64,000 nt of DNA from G963669295 sp963669295 (GTDB lineage Bacteria > Bacteroidota > Bacteroidia > Flavobacteriales_D > CALLUQ01). Below, in pieces: positions 16,145 to 25,932 of this stretch (position 1 is its first letter; every line of letters begins with the position of its first letter). The position numbers were made by a program, and so were the translations under genes. Under the pieces are notes generated by a model, which did not search any database, was not told where the DNA came from, and was given only the letters and a program-made list of their open reading frames with translations. The stretch covers positions 3,162,001 through 3,226,000 of the forward strand of contig OY769938.1 of the NCBI GenBank assembly GCA_963669295.1. The letters are read 5' to 3'.

Positions 16145-18334
16145 ATGTTATCTTTTCGTTTCAGAGCCCTTGAAGACTCCTTGCTTCGAACTCCTAAAGA
16201 AGTTACTCCACCATCGGTAAAAATATCCGACTTTTTTGGTGCCAATGTGTTCAATAAAGATGCGATGAGAGAATACCTTCCTGAAGAAGCGTATGAAAGT
16301 GTAATGCAAGCAGTGATTGAAGGCAGCCGTATTGATCGTAAAATTGCCGATCAAGTAGCATCGTCGATGAAAGAGTGGGCTACCCGTAAAGGTGCTACCC
16401 ACTATACCCACTGGTTTCAACCATTAACCGGTACCAGTGCAGAAAAGCACGATGCATTTTTTGAGCCTATTGAAGGTGGCCGTGCCATCGAAAAATTCGA
16501 CGGCAGCCTATTGGTACAACAAGAACCCGATGCTTCCAGCTTTCCGAATGGTGGCATTAGAAATACATTTGAAGCGAGAGGATATACCGCCTGGGATCCT
16601 TCATCTCCGGCATTTATCATTGGCAAAACGCTGTGCATCCCTACCATCTTTATTGCCTATACAGGCGAGGCGTTAGACTATAAAATGCCTTTGTTGAAAG
16701 CATTGCATGCCATCGATCAGGCAGCGGTAGATGTGTGCCAGTACTTCGATAAAAACGTTACCAAGGTAAATGCTACGTTGGGATGGGAACAAGAATACTT
16801 TTTGATTGATAAAGCATTGTTCAATGCCCGCCCTGATTTAATGTTAACAGGAAGAGCATTGTTCGGACATACTCCTGCTAAAGGACAACAATTAGACGAT
16901 CACTACTTTGGTTCTATTCCTGAGCGTGCTACCGCTTTTATGCGTGATTTTGAAACGGAAGCACTGAAGCTGGGAATTCCGGTGAAAACCCGTCACAATG
17001 AAGTAGCACCCAACCAGTTTGAATGTGCTCCGGTATTTGAAGAAGCCAACGTGGCGGTGGATCACAATACCTTGTTGATGGACCTGTTGGAAAAGGTAGC
17101 CAGGAAGCACGACTTTAGAGTGTTATTGCACGAAAAACCATTTGCCGGACTAAACGGATCGGGAAAACACAACAACTGGTCGTTGGCCACCAACACTGGC
17201 GTTAACTTATTGAAGCCAGGGAAAACGCCAAAGTCGAACATGAAGTTTTTGACCTTCTTCGTTAACACCATTAAGGCCATTTACGACAATGCCGACATCT
17301 TGCGTGCGAGCATCGCATCGGCCAGCAACGACCACCGTTTGGGAGCCAACGAAGCACCACCAGCCATCATCTCGGTATTCATTGGCGAGCAACTTACACG
17401 AGTGCTCGACGATTTGGAAAAAAGCGTGAAGGCAGGGAAAATGACCCCTGAAGACAAAACAGAGTTGAAGCTGGAAATTGGTAAGATCCCTCAAATTTTA
17501 CTGGACAACACCGATCGTAACCGTACATCACCCTTTGCCTTTACCGGAAATAAATTCGAATTCCGTGCAGTAGGCTCATCGGCCAACTGTGGCTCGGCCA
17601 TGATTGCATTGAACACCATTATGGCCAATCAGCTCATCATCTTTAAAAAGGATGTGGATGCACTCATTAAAAAAGGAGTGAAAAAAGATGAAGCCATCTT
17701 GAAGATATTGCAAAAGTACATTGTAGAGTCGAAAGACATCCGCTTTGAAGGTGATGGCTATAGCGACGATTGGGTGAAGGAAGCTAAAAAACGTGGACTA
17801 TCGAACTTAAAAGATACGCCAAGAGCATTGGAAGCCTTTGTATCTGATAACACCAAGAAAATATTCGCTGACTTGAATGTATTAACAGATCGCGAATTGG
17901 AAGCACGCCATGAAATTGAGTTGGAAAGCTACACCATGAAAATTCAAATCGAATCGCGATTGGTGGGCGACATCGCACAAAACCATGTGATACCTGCGGC
18001 AGTACGTTACCAAAACATCCTTATCGAAAACCTGAAAGGACTAACAGATATATTTGGAAAGGCAGAAACCAAGAAACTGGGCGTTACTCAGTTGGCTTTG
18101 TTGAAAGACATCTCCAACCACCTTGAAAAGGTGAAAACCTATGCCGATATTATGTTGGAAGAGCGCAAAAAGGCCAATAAAATTACCGATCCAAAGAAAA
18201 AGGCATATGCCTACTGCGATAAAGTAAGGCCACATTTCGATAAAATCAGGTACCATGTAGACAAGTTGGAAACCCTGGTTGACGATGAAATTTGGGCGCT
18301 ACCAAAATTAAGAGAACTGTTGTTCACCAGATAG
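16145..18334 (+). CDS. glnN: Type III glutamine synthetase
   Basis: ATP-dependent amidation of glutamate with ammonium; cytoplasmic nitrogen assimilation. 729 residues, the size of GSIII and far longer than GSI (about 470). The GSIII N-terminal region (about residues 1-150) precedes the catalytic barrel. GWEQEYFLID, NEVAPNQFECAP (glutamate and metal binding), NGSGKHNNWS (ATP/ammonium site) and NRTSPFAFTGNKFEFRAVG are all present. A helical C-terminal extension follows. The gene has its own promoter and terminator, so expression is independent of its neighbours. No P-II gene is nearby. Confidence 0.97.
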   Translation: MLSFRFRALEDSLLRTPKEVTPPSVKISDFFGANVFNKDAMREYLPEEAYESVMQAVIEGSRIDRKIADQVASSMKEWATRKGATHYTHWFQPLTGTSAEKHDAFFEPIEGGRAIEKFDGSLLVQQEPDASSFPNGGIRNTFEARGYTAWDPSSPAFIIGKTLCIPTIFIAYTGEALDYKMPLLKALHAIDQAAVDVCQYFDKNVTKVNATLGWEQEYFLIDKALFNARPDLMLTGRALFGHTPAKGQQLDDHYFGSIPERATAFMRDFETEALKLGIPVKTRHNEVAPNQFECAPVFEEANVAVDHNTLLMDLLEKVARKHDFRVLLHEKPFAGLNGSGKHNNWSLATNTGVNLLKPGKTPKSNMKFLTFFVNTIKAIYDNADILRASIASASNDHRLGANEAPPAIISVFIGEQLTRVLDDLEKSVKAGKMTPEDKTELKLEIGKIPQILLDNTDRNRTSPFAFTGNKFEFRAVGSSANCGSAMIALNTIMANQLIIFKKDVDALIKKGVKKDEAILKILQKYIVESKDIRFEGDGYSDDWVKEAKKRGLSNLKDTPRALEAFVSDNTKKIFADLNVLTDRELEARHEIELESYTMKIQIESRLVGDIAQNHVIPAAVRYQNILIENLKGLTDIFGKAETKKLGVTQLALLKDISNHLEKVKTYADIMLEERKKANKITDPKKKAYAYCDKVRPHFDKIRYHVDKLETLVDDEIWALPKLRELLFTR

Positions 18335-18351
18335 AACAAATAACACCTTGT

Positions 18352-18385
18352 AAAAAGCCGGTTCAGCAACGAACCGGCTTTTTTT
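18352..18385 (+). terminator. Intrinsic terminator after glnN
   Basis: GCCGGTTC (18357-18364) / GAACCGGC (18371-18378) with flanking A and T runs; T7 follows. Confidence 0.92.
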
Positions 18386-18474
18386 GTGTAACGTTTTTTA
18401 GCACTTGTATTATGCAGGTAACAAAAAGGATTGCTTTAGCGCTGAAGCAGCCTTTACACTAAAACGTAACAATT

Positions 18475-20469
18475 ATGAGAACAATACAAGTGATAGCATG
18501 CCTCTTTTTAATAGGGGTATCTACAGTGGCTTTTGCGCAAAAGAATTACACCAAAACCGCTGACAAAATGTTTAACAGCGAAGCGTATTACGATGCTACC
18601 GACTGGTATAAAAAGGCCTACTCGCAAACCAATAATCCAGCCGAAAAAGCGCGCATTATTTATCAAATAGCTACGTGCTACCGACACATGCATCAATTAG
18701 ACCAGGCGGCATTGTGGTATGCCAAAGCCATTAAAGCAAAATACCCCGATCAGGAAGCCTATTTGCAATTGGCCACCATGCAAAAGCAATTGGGCAATTA
18801 CGCTGATGCGGTAGTGCAGTACAACAAATACAAAGAAAAAGTACCTGCAGCAAGTGTAGATCATTACATCGAATCGTGCAAACAGGCGCAAGAGTGGATC
18901 GATAACCCCACTCGTTATACCGTATACCCCGAAATCTTATTGAACTCGCCACAATTTGATTTCTCTCCTACCATTGGCCCTAAAAACAACATGGTAGTAC
19001 TTACCTCATCGCGAGAAGGCTCTACCGGCGATAAAATGGATTGGCACTTTGGCGAAAGCTTTCAAGACCTTTACATCGCCACCCGCGATAAAAAAGGGAA
19101 GTGGAGCGAACCGGTGCTGCTGAATAGTACCATCAATACCGAACACAATGAAGGAGCAGCATGCTTTAACAGCAAACGAAATACCCTTTATTTTACCCGT
19201 TGCATGAACATCAAAGACCGCAACATGGGCTGCGACATATACATGGCACCCAAGCGAGGAAACAATTGGGGCGATGCGGTATTAATTCGTACCAAACCCG
19301 ACATGGGAGGCGATGAAGACTCCATTATGGTAGGACACCCTGCACTAACGCCAAACGATGAATGGATGGTATTTGCTTCTAACATGCCAGGAGGTTATGG
19401 GGGAAAAGACCTGTGGAAGATGAAATACGATAAGCGAACAAAAACATGGTCGAAACCCGAAAACCTTGGAGCAGCCATCAATACAGCAGGAGACGAAGCC
19501 TTTCCTCACATCGCATCAACAGGCCAACTCTTCTTTGCTTCCGACGGTATACCAGGCATGGGAGGGCTTGATGTATACAAAGCCTCTGCTACCGGAGAAG
19601 CAACATGGGGAGAACCCACCAATATGATGTCGCCCATTAATTCTTCATCCGACGACTTTGGGATAGTATTTGAGCGGGGAGAAGACAAAGGCTATTTTTC
19701 TTCCAACAGACCAGGAGGAAAAGGGCAGGACGACATCTACCACTTTAGTTACCAACCCTTGTTGGTAAAACTCATTTGCAATGTATACGATAAAGATACC
19801 AAGGCTCCTATTCCTTATGCCAACATCAATGTAGCTGGTACCGATAACTCCCTTTATGAAGTAAAGACCAATGAAAATGGGCAGTTTGAATTTGATGCAT
19901 TGCGCGACGAACGATACATCAACCCTGGTTATACCTATACCATTCGGGTAGATAAAGAAGATTACCTGGTGGCGAACGACAAAATTACTACGGTAGGATT
20001 GGAAGAATCCACCACGTTCATCAAAGAATTTTATATCCAGGTTACCGATACGGTCATCTCGCTCCCGGAGGTGCGTTATGCACTTGATGAATGGGAACTG
20101 TTGGTCAATAACGAAGTCAGCTCTACCGACTCGCTTGATTTTTTATACCAGGTGCTAATTGATAACCCCACCATTGTGATAGAATTACAAGCACATACCG
20201 ACCACCAGGGGAAAGCTATTTACAACAAACGGTTGTCGCAAAAAAGGGCACAAGCTTGCGTAGCCTACCTTACGCAAAAAGGCATTCCTGCCGAACGTAT
20301 GGTTCCTAAAGGATATGGGGAAGAACGGTTGAAAATTTCAGAAACCACGATCCGTAAAATGAAAACAAAAGAAGAACGTGATAAAGCACATCAGGTGAAT
20401 CGCAGAACAGAGTTTAAAGTACTCAGTTTCGACTATGTGCCGAAATCTGTCAATAAAAATGAACAATAA
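18475..20469 (+). CDS. PorE-like OmpA family protein (TPR, PD40 propeller, CRD, OmpA_C), copy 1
   Basis: 664 residues. Signal peptide RTIQVIACLFLIGVSTVAFA-Q. Residues about 25-125 form TPR-like helices (WYKKAYS, ALWYAKAIKAKYPD). About 150-425 carries PD40/WD40-like blades with repeated FTSSREGS and MPGGYGGKDLW type turns. About 435-520 is a carboxypeptidase-regulatory-like domain (DTKAPIPYANINVAG). The last 120 residues are an OmpA C-terminal domain that would bind peptidoglycan (ELQAHTDHQG, NKRLSQKRA). This order matches PorE, a T9SS-associated lipoprotein, but here there is no lipobox. It is followed 199 bp later by a close paralogue. Envelope, periplasmic face. Confidence 0.87.
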   Translation: MRTIQVIACLFLIGVSTVAFAQKNYTKTADKMFNSEAYYDATDWYKKAYSQTNNPAEKARIIYQIATCYRHMHQLDQAALWYAKAIKAKYPDQEAYLQLATMQKQLGNYADAVVQYNKYKEKVPAASVDHYIESCKQAQEWIDNPTRYTVYPEILLNSPQFDFSPTIGPKNNMVVLTSSREGSTGDKMDWHFGESFQDLYIATRDKKGKWSEPVLLNSTINTEHNEGAACFNSKRNTLYFTRCMNIKDRNMGCDIYMAPKRGNNWGDAVLIRTKPDMGGDEDSIMVGHPALTPNDEWMVFASNMPGGYGGKDLWKMKYDKRTKTWSKPENLGAAINTAGDEAFPHIASTGQLFFASDGIPGMGGLDVYKASATGEATWGEPTNMMSPINSSSDDFGIVFERGEDKGYFSSNRPGGKGQDDIYHFSYQPLLVKLICNVYDKDTKAPIPYANINVAGTDNSLYEVKTNENGQFEFDALRDERYINPGYTYTIRVDKEDYLVANDKITTVGLEESTTFIKEFYIQVTDTVISLPEVRYALDEWELLVNNEVSSTDSLDFLYQVLIDNPTIVIELQAHTDHQGKAIYNKRLSQKRAQACVAYLTQKGIPAERMVPKGYGEERLKISETTIRKMKTKEERDKAHQVNRRTEFKVLSFDYVPKSVNKNEQ

Positions 20470-20596
20470 TTTGGCTTGGAAAATTAGTGTGGAGGCTGCT
20501 CAAATATGGGGAGCTTCCTTTACTTGTTAAGGATATCGGAAAGAGGGAGTTACCTTTTTTTATGTTAATAAAACCGTGAAATAGAAGTAGTTTGTT

Positions 20597-20628
20597 TTGT
20601 ATTTGTAATAAATATTTGCTTAATTTCG
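20597..20628 (+). promoter_or_regulatory. Candidate promoter of the second PorE-like gene
   Basis: TTG 20597-20599, 21 bp, TAATTTCG 20621-20628 (one mismatch to TAnnTTTG). The imperfect hairpin at about 20490-20520 (GGAGGCTGCTC with GGAGCTTCC) may end the first gene, but its stem is poor. Confidence 0.5.
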
Positions 20629-20668
20629 CACTTATTATTGTCGAATAGGTAAATTTAATAGATAAATT

Positions 20669-22687
20669 ATGAAAATGCTTAGATTAATTACTTGTTTATC
20701 AGTGGTTTTGCTATTGGCGGTGAGCGCTAATGCACAGAAGAATCACGCTAAAGAAGCTAATAATGCATTTAACAACGAAGCCTATTTCAATGCGATAGAC
20801 CTTTATAAAAAGGCCTACTCGGTAACGAATAAAGCTTCTGACAAGGCGCGCATCATCTTTCAGATTGCAGAATGCTATCGTTTGATGACCAATGCCAGTC
20901 AGGCTGAAGTTTGGTACGGAAAAGCAGTGAAGGCGAAGTATCCTGATCCAATTGCCGTTTTGCACTTAGCAGATCAAATGAAATTGCAAGCTAAGTATGC
21001 AGAGGCATTGAAAGAATACAAAAAGTATCAGGAGAAAGTGCCCGGTGATAAAAGAGGAGAAGATGGAGCCAAGTCTTGCGAGTTGGCACAAGAGTGGAGA
21101 GACAACCCTACGCGCTATGAAGTAAACATGGAAATCTTGTTGAACACTGCTCAATACGATTTCTCTCCAACATTTGCCGATAAGCGTAACAACCAATTGA
21201 TCTTTACCTCTTCAAGAGAAGGATCTACAGGTTCTGGTATCGACGAGCGTACTGGTGAAAACTTCCAGGATTTATACACCTCTACAAGAGACAAGAAAGG
21301 AAAGTGGAGTGAGCCAACCGTGCTTGGTGCACCAGTAAACACTGAACACAATGAAGGAAGCGCTTGCTTGAACAAAAAGAGAAGCGAGATTTTCTACACC
21401 TTGTGTATGAATGAAAAGAACAAAAACTTAGGATGTAAGATCATGACTGCCAAGAAAGCCGGTAAAGGCTATGGCGAGCCAACCATGGTCATTGGTGGTG
21501 CTGATTACGGAGACACTACTAACTTCGGTCATCCTTCTGTTTCTGATGATGGAACTACTTTATTCTTTGCTTCCGACATGGACGGTGGTAAAGGTGGTAA
21601 AGACATCTGGTACATCAAGTACGATAAGAAAGCAAAAACATGGGGACAACCCATCAACGTTGAATCCATCAACACTGCTGGTAACGAATTGTTCCCATAC
21701 ATCCACAAAAATGGTAACCTTTACTTCTCATCTGATATGCACATCGGTATGGGTGGTTTAGACATCTTCATGGCAGAGAAGTCTGGAGAAGACCAGTGGG
21801 GCAATGTTCAAAACATGAAGTCGCCTATCAACTCTGAGGCCGATGATTACGGCATCATCTTCGATGGCGACGAAGACAGAGGTTTCTTCACTTCTAACCG
21901 TTCAGGTGGAAAAGGAAACGACGACATCTTGAACTTTAGAATGCCACCAATGCTATTCGCATTGCAGTGTGCTGTTTACGACAAAGACACCAAAGCACCC
22001 GTTCCTGGTGCACGTATTAAGGTAATCGGTACCGATAACACTTCTTACGAAATTAACACAGATGAAAATGGAGGCTTTAACTTTGAAGAAAATGGCGACG
22101 ATCGCTACATCAAAGGTGAAGTAACTTACTCTATTCAAGTAGACAAGCAAGACTACCTGGTAGCTAAAGATCAAATCACTACAGTAGGTTTGGAAGAATC
22201 TACCACCTTCATCAAAGAATTCTACATCCAGTACACCAGTCCTGATGTAGCCATCGAATTCCCGGAAGTACGTTACGCTTTGGATAAGTGGGAATTGCAA
22301 GTGAATGAAGAAGTGAACTCACCAGATTCATTGGACTACCTGTTTAAAACATTGACCGACAACCCAACGATTGTAATTGAATTGCAAGCCCACACCGATT
22401 CACGTGGTAGTGCTAGTTACAACCAGCGCCTGTCGCAAAAACGTGCACAGTCTTGTGTAGACTACCTGGTATCTAAAGGCATTCCATCAGAGCGTATGGT
22501 GCCAAAAGGATACGGTGAGTCTAAAGTGAGAATCACTGATGCTGAGATCAAGAAATTGAAAACCAAGCAAGAGCAGGAAGCTGCTCACCAGAAAAACCGT
22601 CGTACGGAGTTTGCAGTATTGAACTTCGATTACGTGCCTAAAGCTGAAGGCGGAAGCGACGGAAGCTCTGATGCTGGCGGAGAATAG
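20669..22687 (+). CDS. PorE-like OmpA family protein, copy 2
   Basis: 672 residues, with the same domain order as the preceding gene: signal peptide ending SANA-Q, TPR, PD40 propeller, carboxypeptidase-regulatory-like domain and OmpA C-terminal peptidoglycan-binding domain. Long stretches are nearly identical between the copies (TTVGLEESTTFIKEFYIQ, then PEVRYALD) while the TPR and propeller differ more. It ends with a Gly/Ser tail (GGSDGSSDAGGE) that copy 1 lacks. Tandem duplication is the simplest origin. A role in tethering an outer-membrane or T9SS complex to peptidoglycan is inferred from domain architecture only. Confidence 0.87.
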   Translation: MKMLRLITCLSVVLLLAVSANAQKNHAKEANNAFNNEAYFNAIDLYKKAYSVTNKASDKARIIFQIAECYRLMTNASQAEVWYGKAVKAKYPDPIAVLHLADQMKLQAKYAEALKEYKKYQEKVPGDKRGEDGAKSCELAQEWRDNPTRYEVNMEILLNTAQYDFSPTFADKRNNQLIFTSSREGSTGSGIDERTGENFQDLYTSTRDKKGKWSEPTVLGAPVNTEHNEGSACLNKKRSEIFYTLCMNEKNKNLGCKIMTAKKAGKGYGEPTMVIGGADYGDTTNFGHPSVSDDGTTLFFASDMDGGKGGKDIWYIKYDKKAKTWGQPINVESINTAGNELFPYIHKNGNLYFSSDMHIGMGGLDIFMAEKSGEDQWGNVQNMKSPINSEADDYGIIFDGDEDRGFFTSNRSGGKGNDDILNFRMPPMLFALQCAVYDKDTKAPVPGARIKVIGTDNTSYEINTDENGGFNFEENGDDRYIKGEVTYSIQVDKQDYLVAKDQITTVGLEESTTFIKEFYIQYTSPDVAIEFPEVRYALDKWELQVNEEVNSPDSLDYLFKTLTDNPTIVIELQAHTDSRGSASYNQRLSQKRAQSCVDYLVSKGIPSERMVPKGYGESKVRITDAEIKKLKTKQEQEAAHQKNRRTEFAVLNFDYVPKAEGGSDGSSDAGGE

Positions 22688-22706
22688 CTTAAATAAAGTA
22701 TAGATA

Positions 22707-22741
22707 TAAAAGCGTCCTGGGGAACTGGGATGCTTTTTTTT
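22707..22741 (+). terminator. Intrinsic terminator after the second PorE-like gene
   Basis: AGCGTCC (22711-22717) pairs with GGATGCT (one G-T pair), then T8. An ATG inside the right arm (22730) is in frame with purM but is unlikely to be its start. Confidence 0.8.
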
Positions 22742-22753
22742 ATAATACAAAAC

Positions 22754-23920
22754 GTGGAAACAAGATACAGTCAACGAGGAGTATCTGCATCGAAAGAAGA
22801 TGTACACGATGCCATCAAAAACATCGATAAAGGACTATTTCCAAAAGCATTCTGCAAAATAGTACCCGACTACCTGGGGAACGATAACGATTACTGTGTA
22901 GTTATGCATGCCGATGGGGCAGGCACCAAATCATCGTTGGCTTACCTGTACTGGAAAGAAACAGGCGACCTGTCGGTATGGAAAGGCATTGCGCAGGACG
23001 CGTTGATCATGAACATCGACGACTTACTATGTGTGGGTGCTACCGATAACATCTTGATATCATCTACCATTGGTAGAAATAAAAACCTCATTCCTGGAGA
23101 AGTCATCACTGCTATCATTAACGGCACGGAAGAGCTGTTAGAAGAATTGCGCGAGGCAGGAGTAACAGCCTACTCTACAGGAGGCGAAACAGCCGATGTA
23201 GGCGATTTGGTACGTACCATCATTGTTGACTCTACTGTGGTGTGCAGAATGAAGCGCAGTGATGTGATTTCGAACCACAACATACAAGCAGGAGATGTTA
23301 TTGTTGGGTTGTCTTCCTACGGGCAGGCTACCTACGAACGTGAATACAACGGAGGAATGGGCAGCAATGGATTAACCTCGGCACGACACGATGTTTTTGG
23401 AAAAAACATTGCCAACAAATACCCCGAAAGCTTTGACCCCAGTGTGCCCGCTGAATTGGTATATTCGGGCAACTACGGGTTAACCGATACCATTGACAAG
23501 GTTCCCATTAACGTGGGTAAATTGGTATTATCTCCCACACGTACCTATGCGCCTGTTATTAAAAAGGTGTTGGAGCAGCATCAGTCGCAAATTCATGGAA
23601 TGGTTCACTGCAGTGGTGGTGCACAAACCAAGGTGCTCCACTTTGTAGATGGAGTACATGTAATTAAAGACAACCTATTTGATGTACCTCCATTGTTCGA
23701 AATCATTCAACAAGAATCGGGTACCGATTGGAAAGAAATGTACAAGGTGTTTAACATGGGGCACCGCATGGAAATATATTTGCCAGAAGCACATGCTCAA
23801 AGCATTATCGACATCGCTGCAAGCTTCAACATTGAAGCAAAAGTGGTTGGACGATGCGAGCCAGCTGAAGGAAAAAAACTCACCATTAAAAGTGAGTATG
23901 GTGAATTTGTATACGAATAA
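22754..23920 (+). CDS. purM: Phosphoribosylformylglycinamidine cyclo-ligase (AIR synthase)
   Basis: Closes the imidazole ring of FGAM to AIR in purine synthesis, using ATP. 388 residues, somewhat longer than the roughly 345 of E. coli PurM. Motifs include YSQRGVSASKEDV, HADGAGTKSSLAY (nucleotide-binding loop), MNIDDLLCVGA and STGGETADVGDLVRT. I chose the GTG at 22754 because the conserved text ETRYSQRGVSAS follows it directly; the in-frame ATG at 22730 lies in the terminator hairpin. The stop is 8 bp before prfA, so purM, prfA and pyrF form one operon. Confidence 0.88.
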   Translation: METRYSQRGVSASKEDVHDAIKNIDKGLFPKAFCKIVPDYLGNDNDYCVVMHADGAGTKSSLAYLYWKETGDLSVWKGIAQDALIMNIDDLLCVGATDNILISSTIGRNKNLIPGEVITAIINGTEELLEELREAGVTAYSTGGETADVGDLVRTIIVDSTVVCRMKRSDVISNHNIQAGDVIVGLSSYGQATYEREYNGGMGSNGLTSARHDVFGKNIANKYPESFDPSVPAELVYSGNYGLTDTIDKVPINVGKLVLSPTRTYAPVIKKVLEQHQSQIHGMVHCSGGAQTKVLHFVDGVHVIKDNLFDVPPLFEIIQQESGTDWKEMYKVFNMGHRMEIYLPEAHAQSIIDIAASFNIEAKVVGRCEPAEGKKLTIKSEYGEFVYE

Positions 23921-23928
23921 ATCGTAAG

Positions 23929-25014
23929 ATGAGTAATTACCTGGGGAAACTTCAAGCCATTAACGACCGCTGGGAAGATGTGGGCAATCAGATCGTTGAT
24001 CCTGATGTGATCGCTGATATGGATAAGTATGTAAAGCTCAACAAAGAATACAAAGAGCTTGAACCCATTGTAATTGCCTACAAAGAATACAAAAACGTAT
24101 TAGATAATATAGCCTCCTCGAAAGAGATCCTTGAAAATGAGCAAGACGAAGAATTCAAGGAAATGGCAAAAATGGAGCTCGACGAATTGGTGGAGCGAAA
24201 GGAAGTAATGGATGAGGAAATCAAAATGCTCCTTATTCCAAAAGATCCGGAAGACTCTAAAGATGTGATCGTGGAAATTCGTGCCGGTACTGGTGGTGAT
24301 GAAGCGAGCATTTTTGCAGGCGATTTGTATCGCATGTATACCAAGTACCTCGACGGAAGAGGGTGGAAGCACGAATTGGTGAGTTTGAATGAAGGCACTG
24401 CGGGCGGTTTTAAAGAGGTGTGCTTCAACGTATCGGGCGAAAACGTATACGGTACCCTGAAATTTGAATCAGGCGTACACCGCGTACAACGGGTGCCTGC
24501 TACAGAATCGCAAGGCAGGGTACATACCTCAGCAGCTACAGTAGCTGTATTGCCTGAGGCCGACGAAGTAGATGTAGAACTCAACATGGAAGATGTGAAA
24601 GTAGACACCTACAGAGCATCGGGAGCAGGAGGGCAGCACGTGAACAAAACAGAATCGGCAGTGCGTTTAACACACATCCCTACTGGGGTAGTGGTAGAAT
24701 GCCAGGATGGTCGTTCGCAGCACCAAAATAAAGACAAAGCCATTCGTGTATTGCGCTCACGCCTATACGAAGCCGAAGTCATTAAAAAAGAACAGGAACG
24801 TGCCCAGGAAAGAAAGTCGCAAGTATCTACTGGCGACCGTTCGGCTAAAATTAGAACCTACAACTTTCCTCAAGGCCGCTGTACCGATCACCGCATTGGT
24901 TTAACATTGTACAGCCTGGATGCCATTATGGGGGGCGATATACAAGAAGTGATTGATGCCTTGAAGATGGCAGAAAATGCTGAGAAACTCAAAGCAGGTA
25001 CCGAAGAAGGATAG
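23929..25014 (+). CDS. prfA: Peptide chain release factor 1
   Basis: Terminates translation at UAA and UAG. 361 residues, typical length. The GGQ motif that enters the peptidyl-transferase centre is in GAGGQHVNKTESAV. The tripeptide of the anticodon-mimic domain lies in the FESGVHRVQRVPATE region (PAT here, as in RF1). Encoded between purM and pyrF with gaps of 8 and 2 bp; a methyltransferase prmC, often linked, is not present here. Confidence 0.97.
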   Translation: MSNYLGKLQAINDRWEDVGNQIVDPDVIADMDKYVKLNKEYKELEPIVIAYKEYKNVLDNIASSKEILENEQDEEFKEMAKMELDELVERKEVMDEEIKMLLIPKDPEDSKDVIVEIRAGTGGDEASIFAGDLYRMYTKYLDGRGWKHELVSLNEGTAGGFKEVCFNVSGENVYGTLKFESGVHRVQRVPATESQGRVHTSAATVAVLPEADEVDVELNMEDVKVDTYRASGAGGQHVNKTESAVRLTHIPTGVVVECQDGRSQHQNKDKAIRVLRSRLYEAEVIKKEQERAQERKSQVSTGDRSAKIRTYNFPQGRCTDHRIGLTLYSLDAIMGGDIQEVIDALKMAENAEKLKAGTEEG

Positions 25015-25016
25015 TC

Positions 25017-25844
25017 ATGACCAGGAAAGAATTATTCGAGCAGATTCAGGCAAAACAATCATTTTTGTGCATCGGATTGGATACCGATCCAGCCAAAATC
25101 CCTGCTCACCTGCTAGAATGTGAAGACCCGATTTACGAGTTCAATAAGCAAATTATTGAAGCTACACACGACCTTTGTGTAGCGTATAAACCCAACATTG
25201 CTTTTTACGAATGCCACGGCCCAAAAGGGTGGGAAAGCCTACGAAAAACCATGGCACTGATTCCCGATAACATCTTTACCATAGCCGATGCAAAACGGGG
25301 CGATATTGGCAATACTTCGCGCTACTACGCGCAAACCTTTTTCGATCAATACGACTTTAACTCTATTACCGTAGCACCCTACATGGGGCACGATTCGGTA
25401 ACACCATTTTACACGCACAACAACAAATGGGTCATCTTGCTGGCCCTCACTTCCAACCAGGGAGCGCTCGATTTTCAGGCATTGTCGGTAAAAGAAACCG
25501 GTAGGCAACTGTTTGAAGAGGTGCTCACTAAATCGCAAGAGTGGGGCACTGCCGAAAACATGATGTATGTGGTAGGAGCCACCAAGGCCGATAGGTTAAT
25601 GCAGGTAAGGAAAATTGTACCCGATCATTTCTTGTTGGTGCCTGGGGTAGGTGCGCAAGGTGGTAGTTTAGAAGAAGTGGCTCGCTATGGCATGAATAGC
25701 CAGTGTGGTTTATTGGTGAACTCATCGCGCGGAATTATTTACGCAGGCAATGGCGAAGACTTTGCTGCGCAAGCACGTGCAGCAGCATTAACGTTGCAAC
25801 AAGAAATGGAAACACTGTTACAAGCACACCTGGTATCCGCATAA
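25017..25844 (+). CDS. pyrF: Orotidine 5'-phosphate decarboxylase (type 2)
   Basis: Decarboxylates OMP to UMP, the last step of pyrimidine synthesis. 275 residues, the length of subfamily 2. The catalytic motif DAKRGDIGNTS with the Asp-Lys-Asp charge network is at about residues 86-96; FLCIGLDTDPAK is the N-terminal strand and LVPGVGAQGG the phosphate-binding loop. It begins 2 bp after the prfA stop (TAGTCATGA), so translation is probably coupled. Confidence 0.96.
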   Translation: MTRKELFEQIQAKQSFLCIGLDTDPAKIPAHLLECEDPIYEFNKQIIEATHDLCVAYKPNIAFYECHGPKGWESLRKTMALIPDNIFTIADAKRGDIGNTSRYYAQTFFDQYDFNSITVAPYMGHDSVTPFYTHNNKWVILLALTSNQGALDFQALSVKETGRQLFEEVLTKSQEWGTAENMMYVVGATKADRLMQVRKIVPDHFLLVPGVGAQGGSLEEVARYGMNSQCGLLVNSSRGIIYAGNGEDFAAQARAAALTLQQEMETLLQAHLVSA

Positions 25845-25932
25845 CAGCTATTTACATCCTTTAATCTTCTATTCGAATATCCTTTTTGGGAGCAATCACC
25901 GCTTCTTGTACATTGAACGTAATTGTACGGAT

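Noticed and set aside
20490..20520. Hairpin after the first PorE-like gene as a terminator
   Set aside because: Stem has several mismatches and only a weak T-rich tail; not strong enough to list as a feature.
22730..22753. ATG at 22730 as the purM start
   Set aside because: It lies in the arm and T-run of the upstream terminator and codes for LFFIIQN, absent from PurM; GTG 22754 precedes the conserved sequence.
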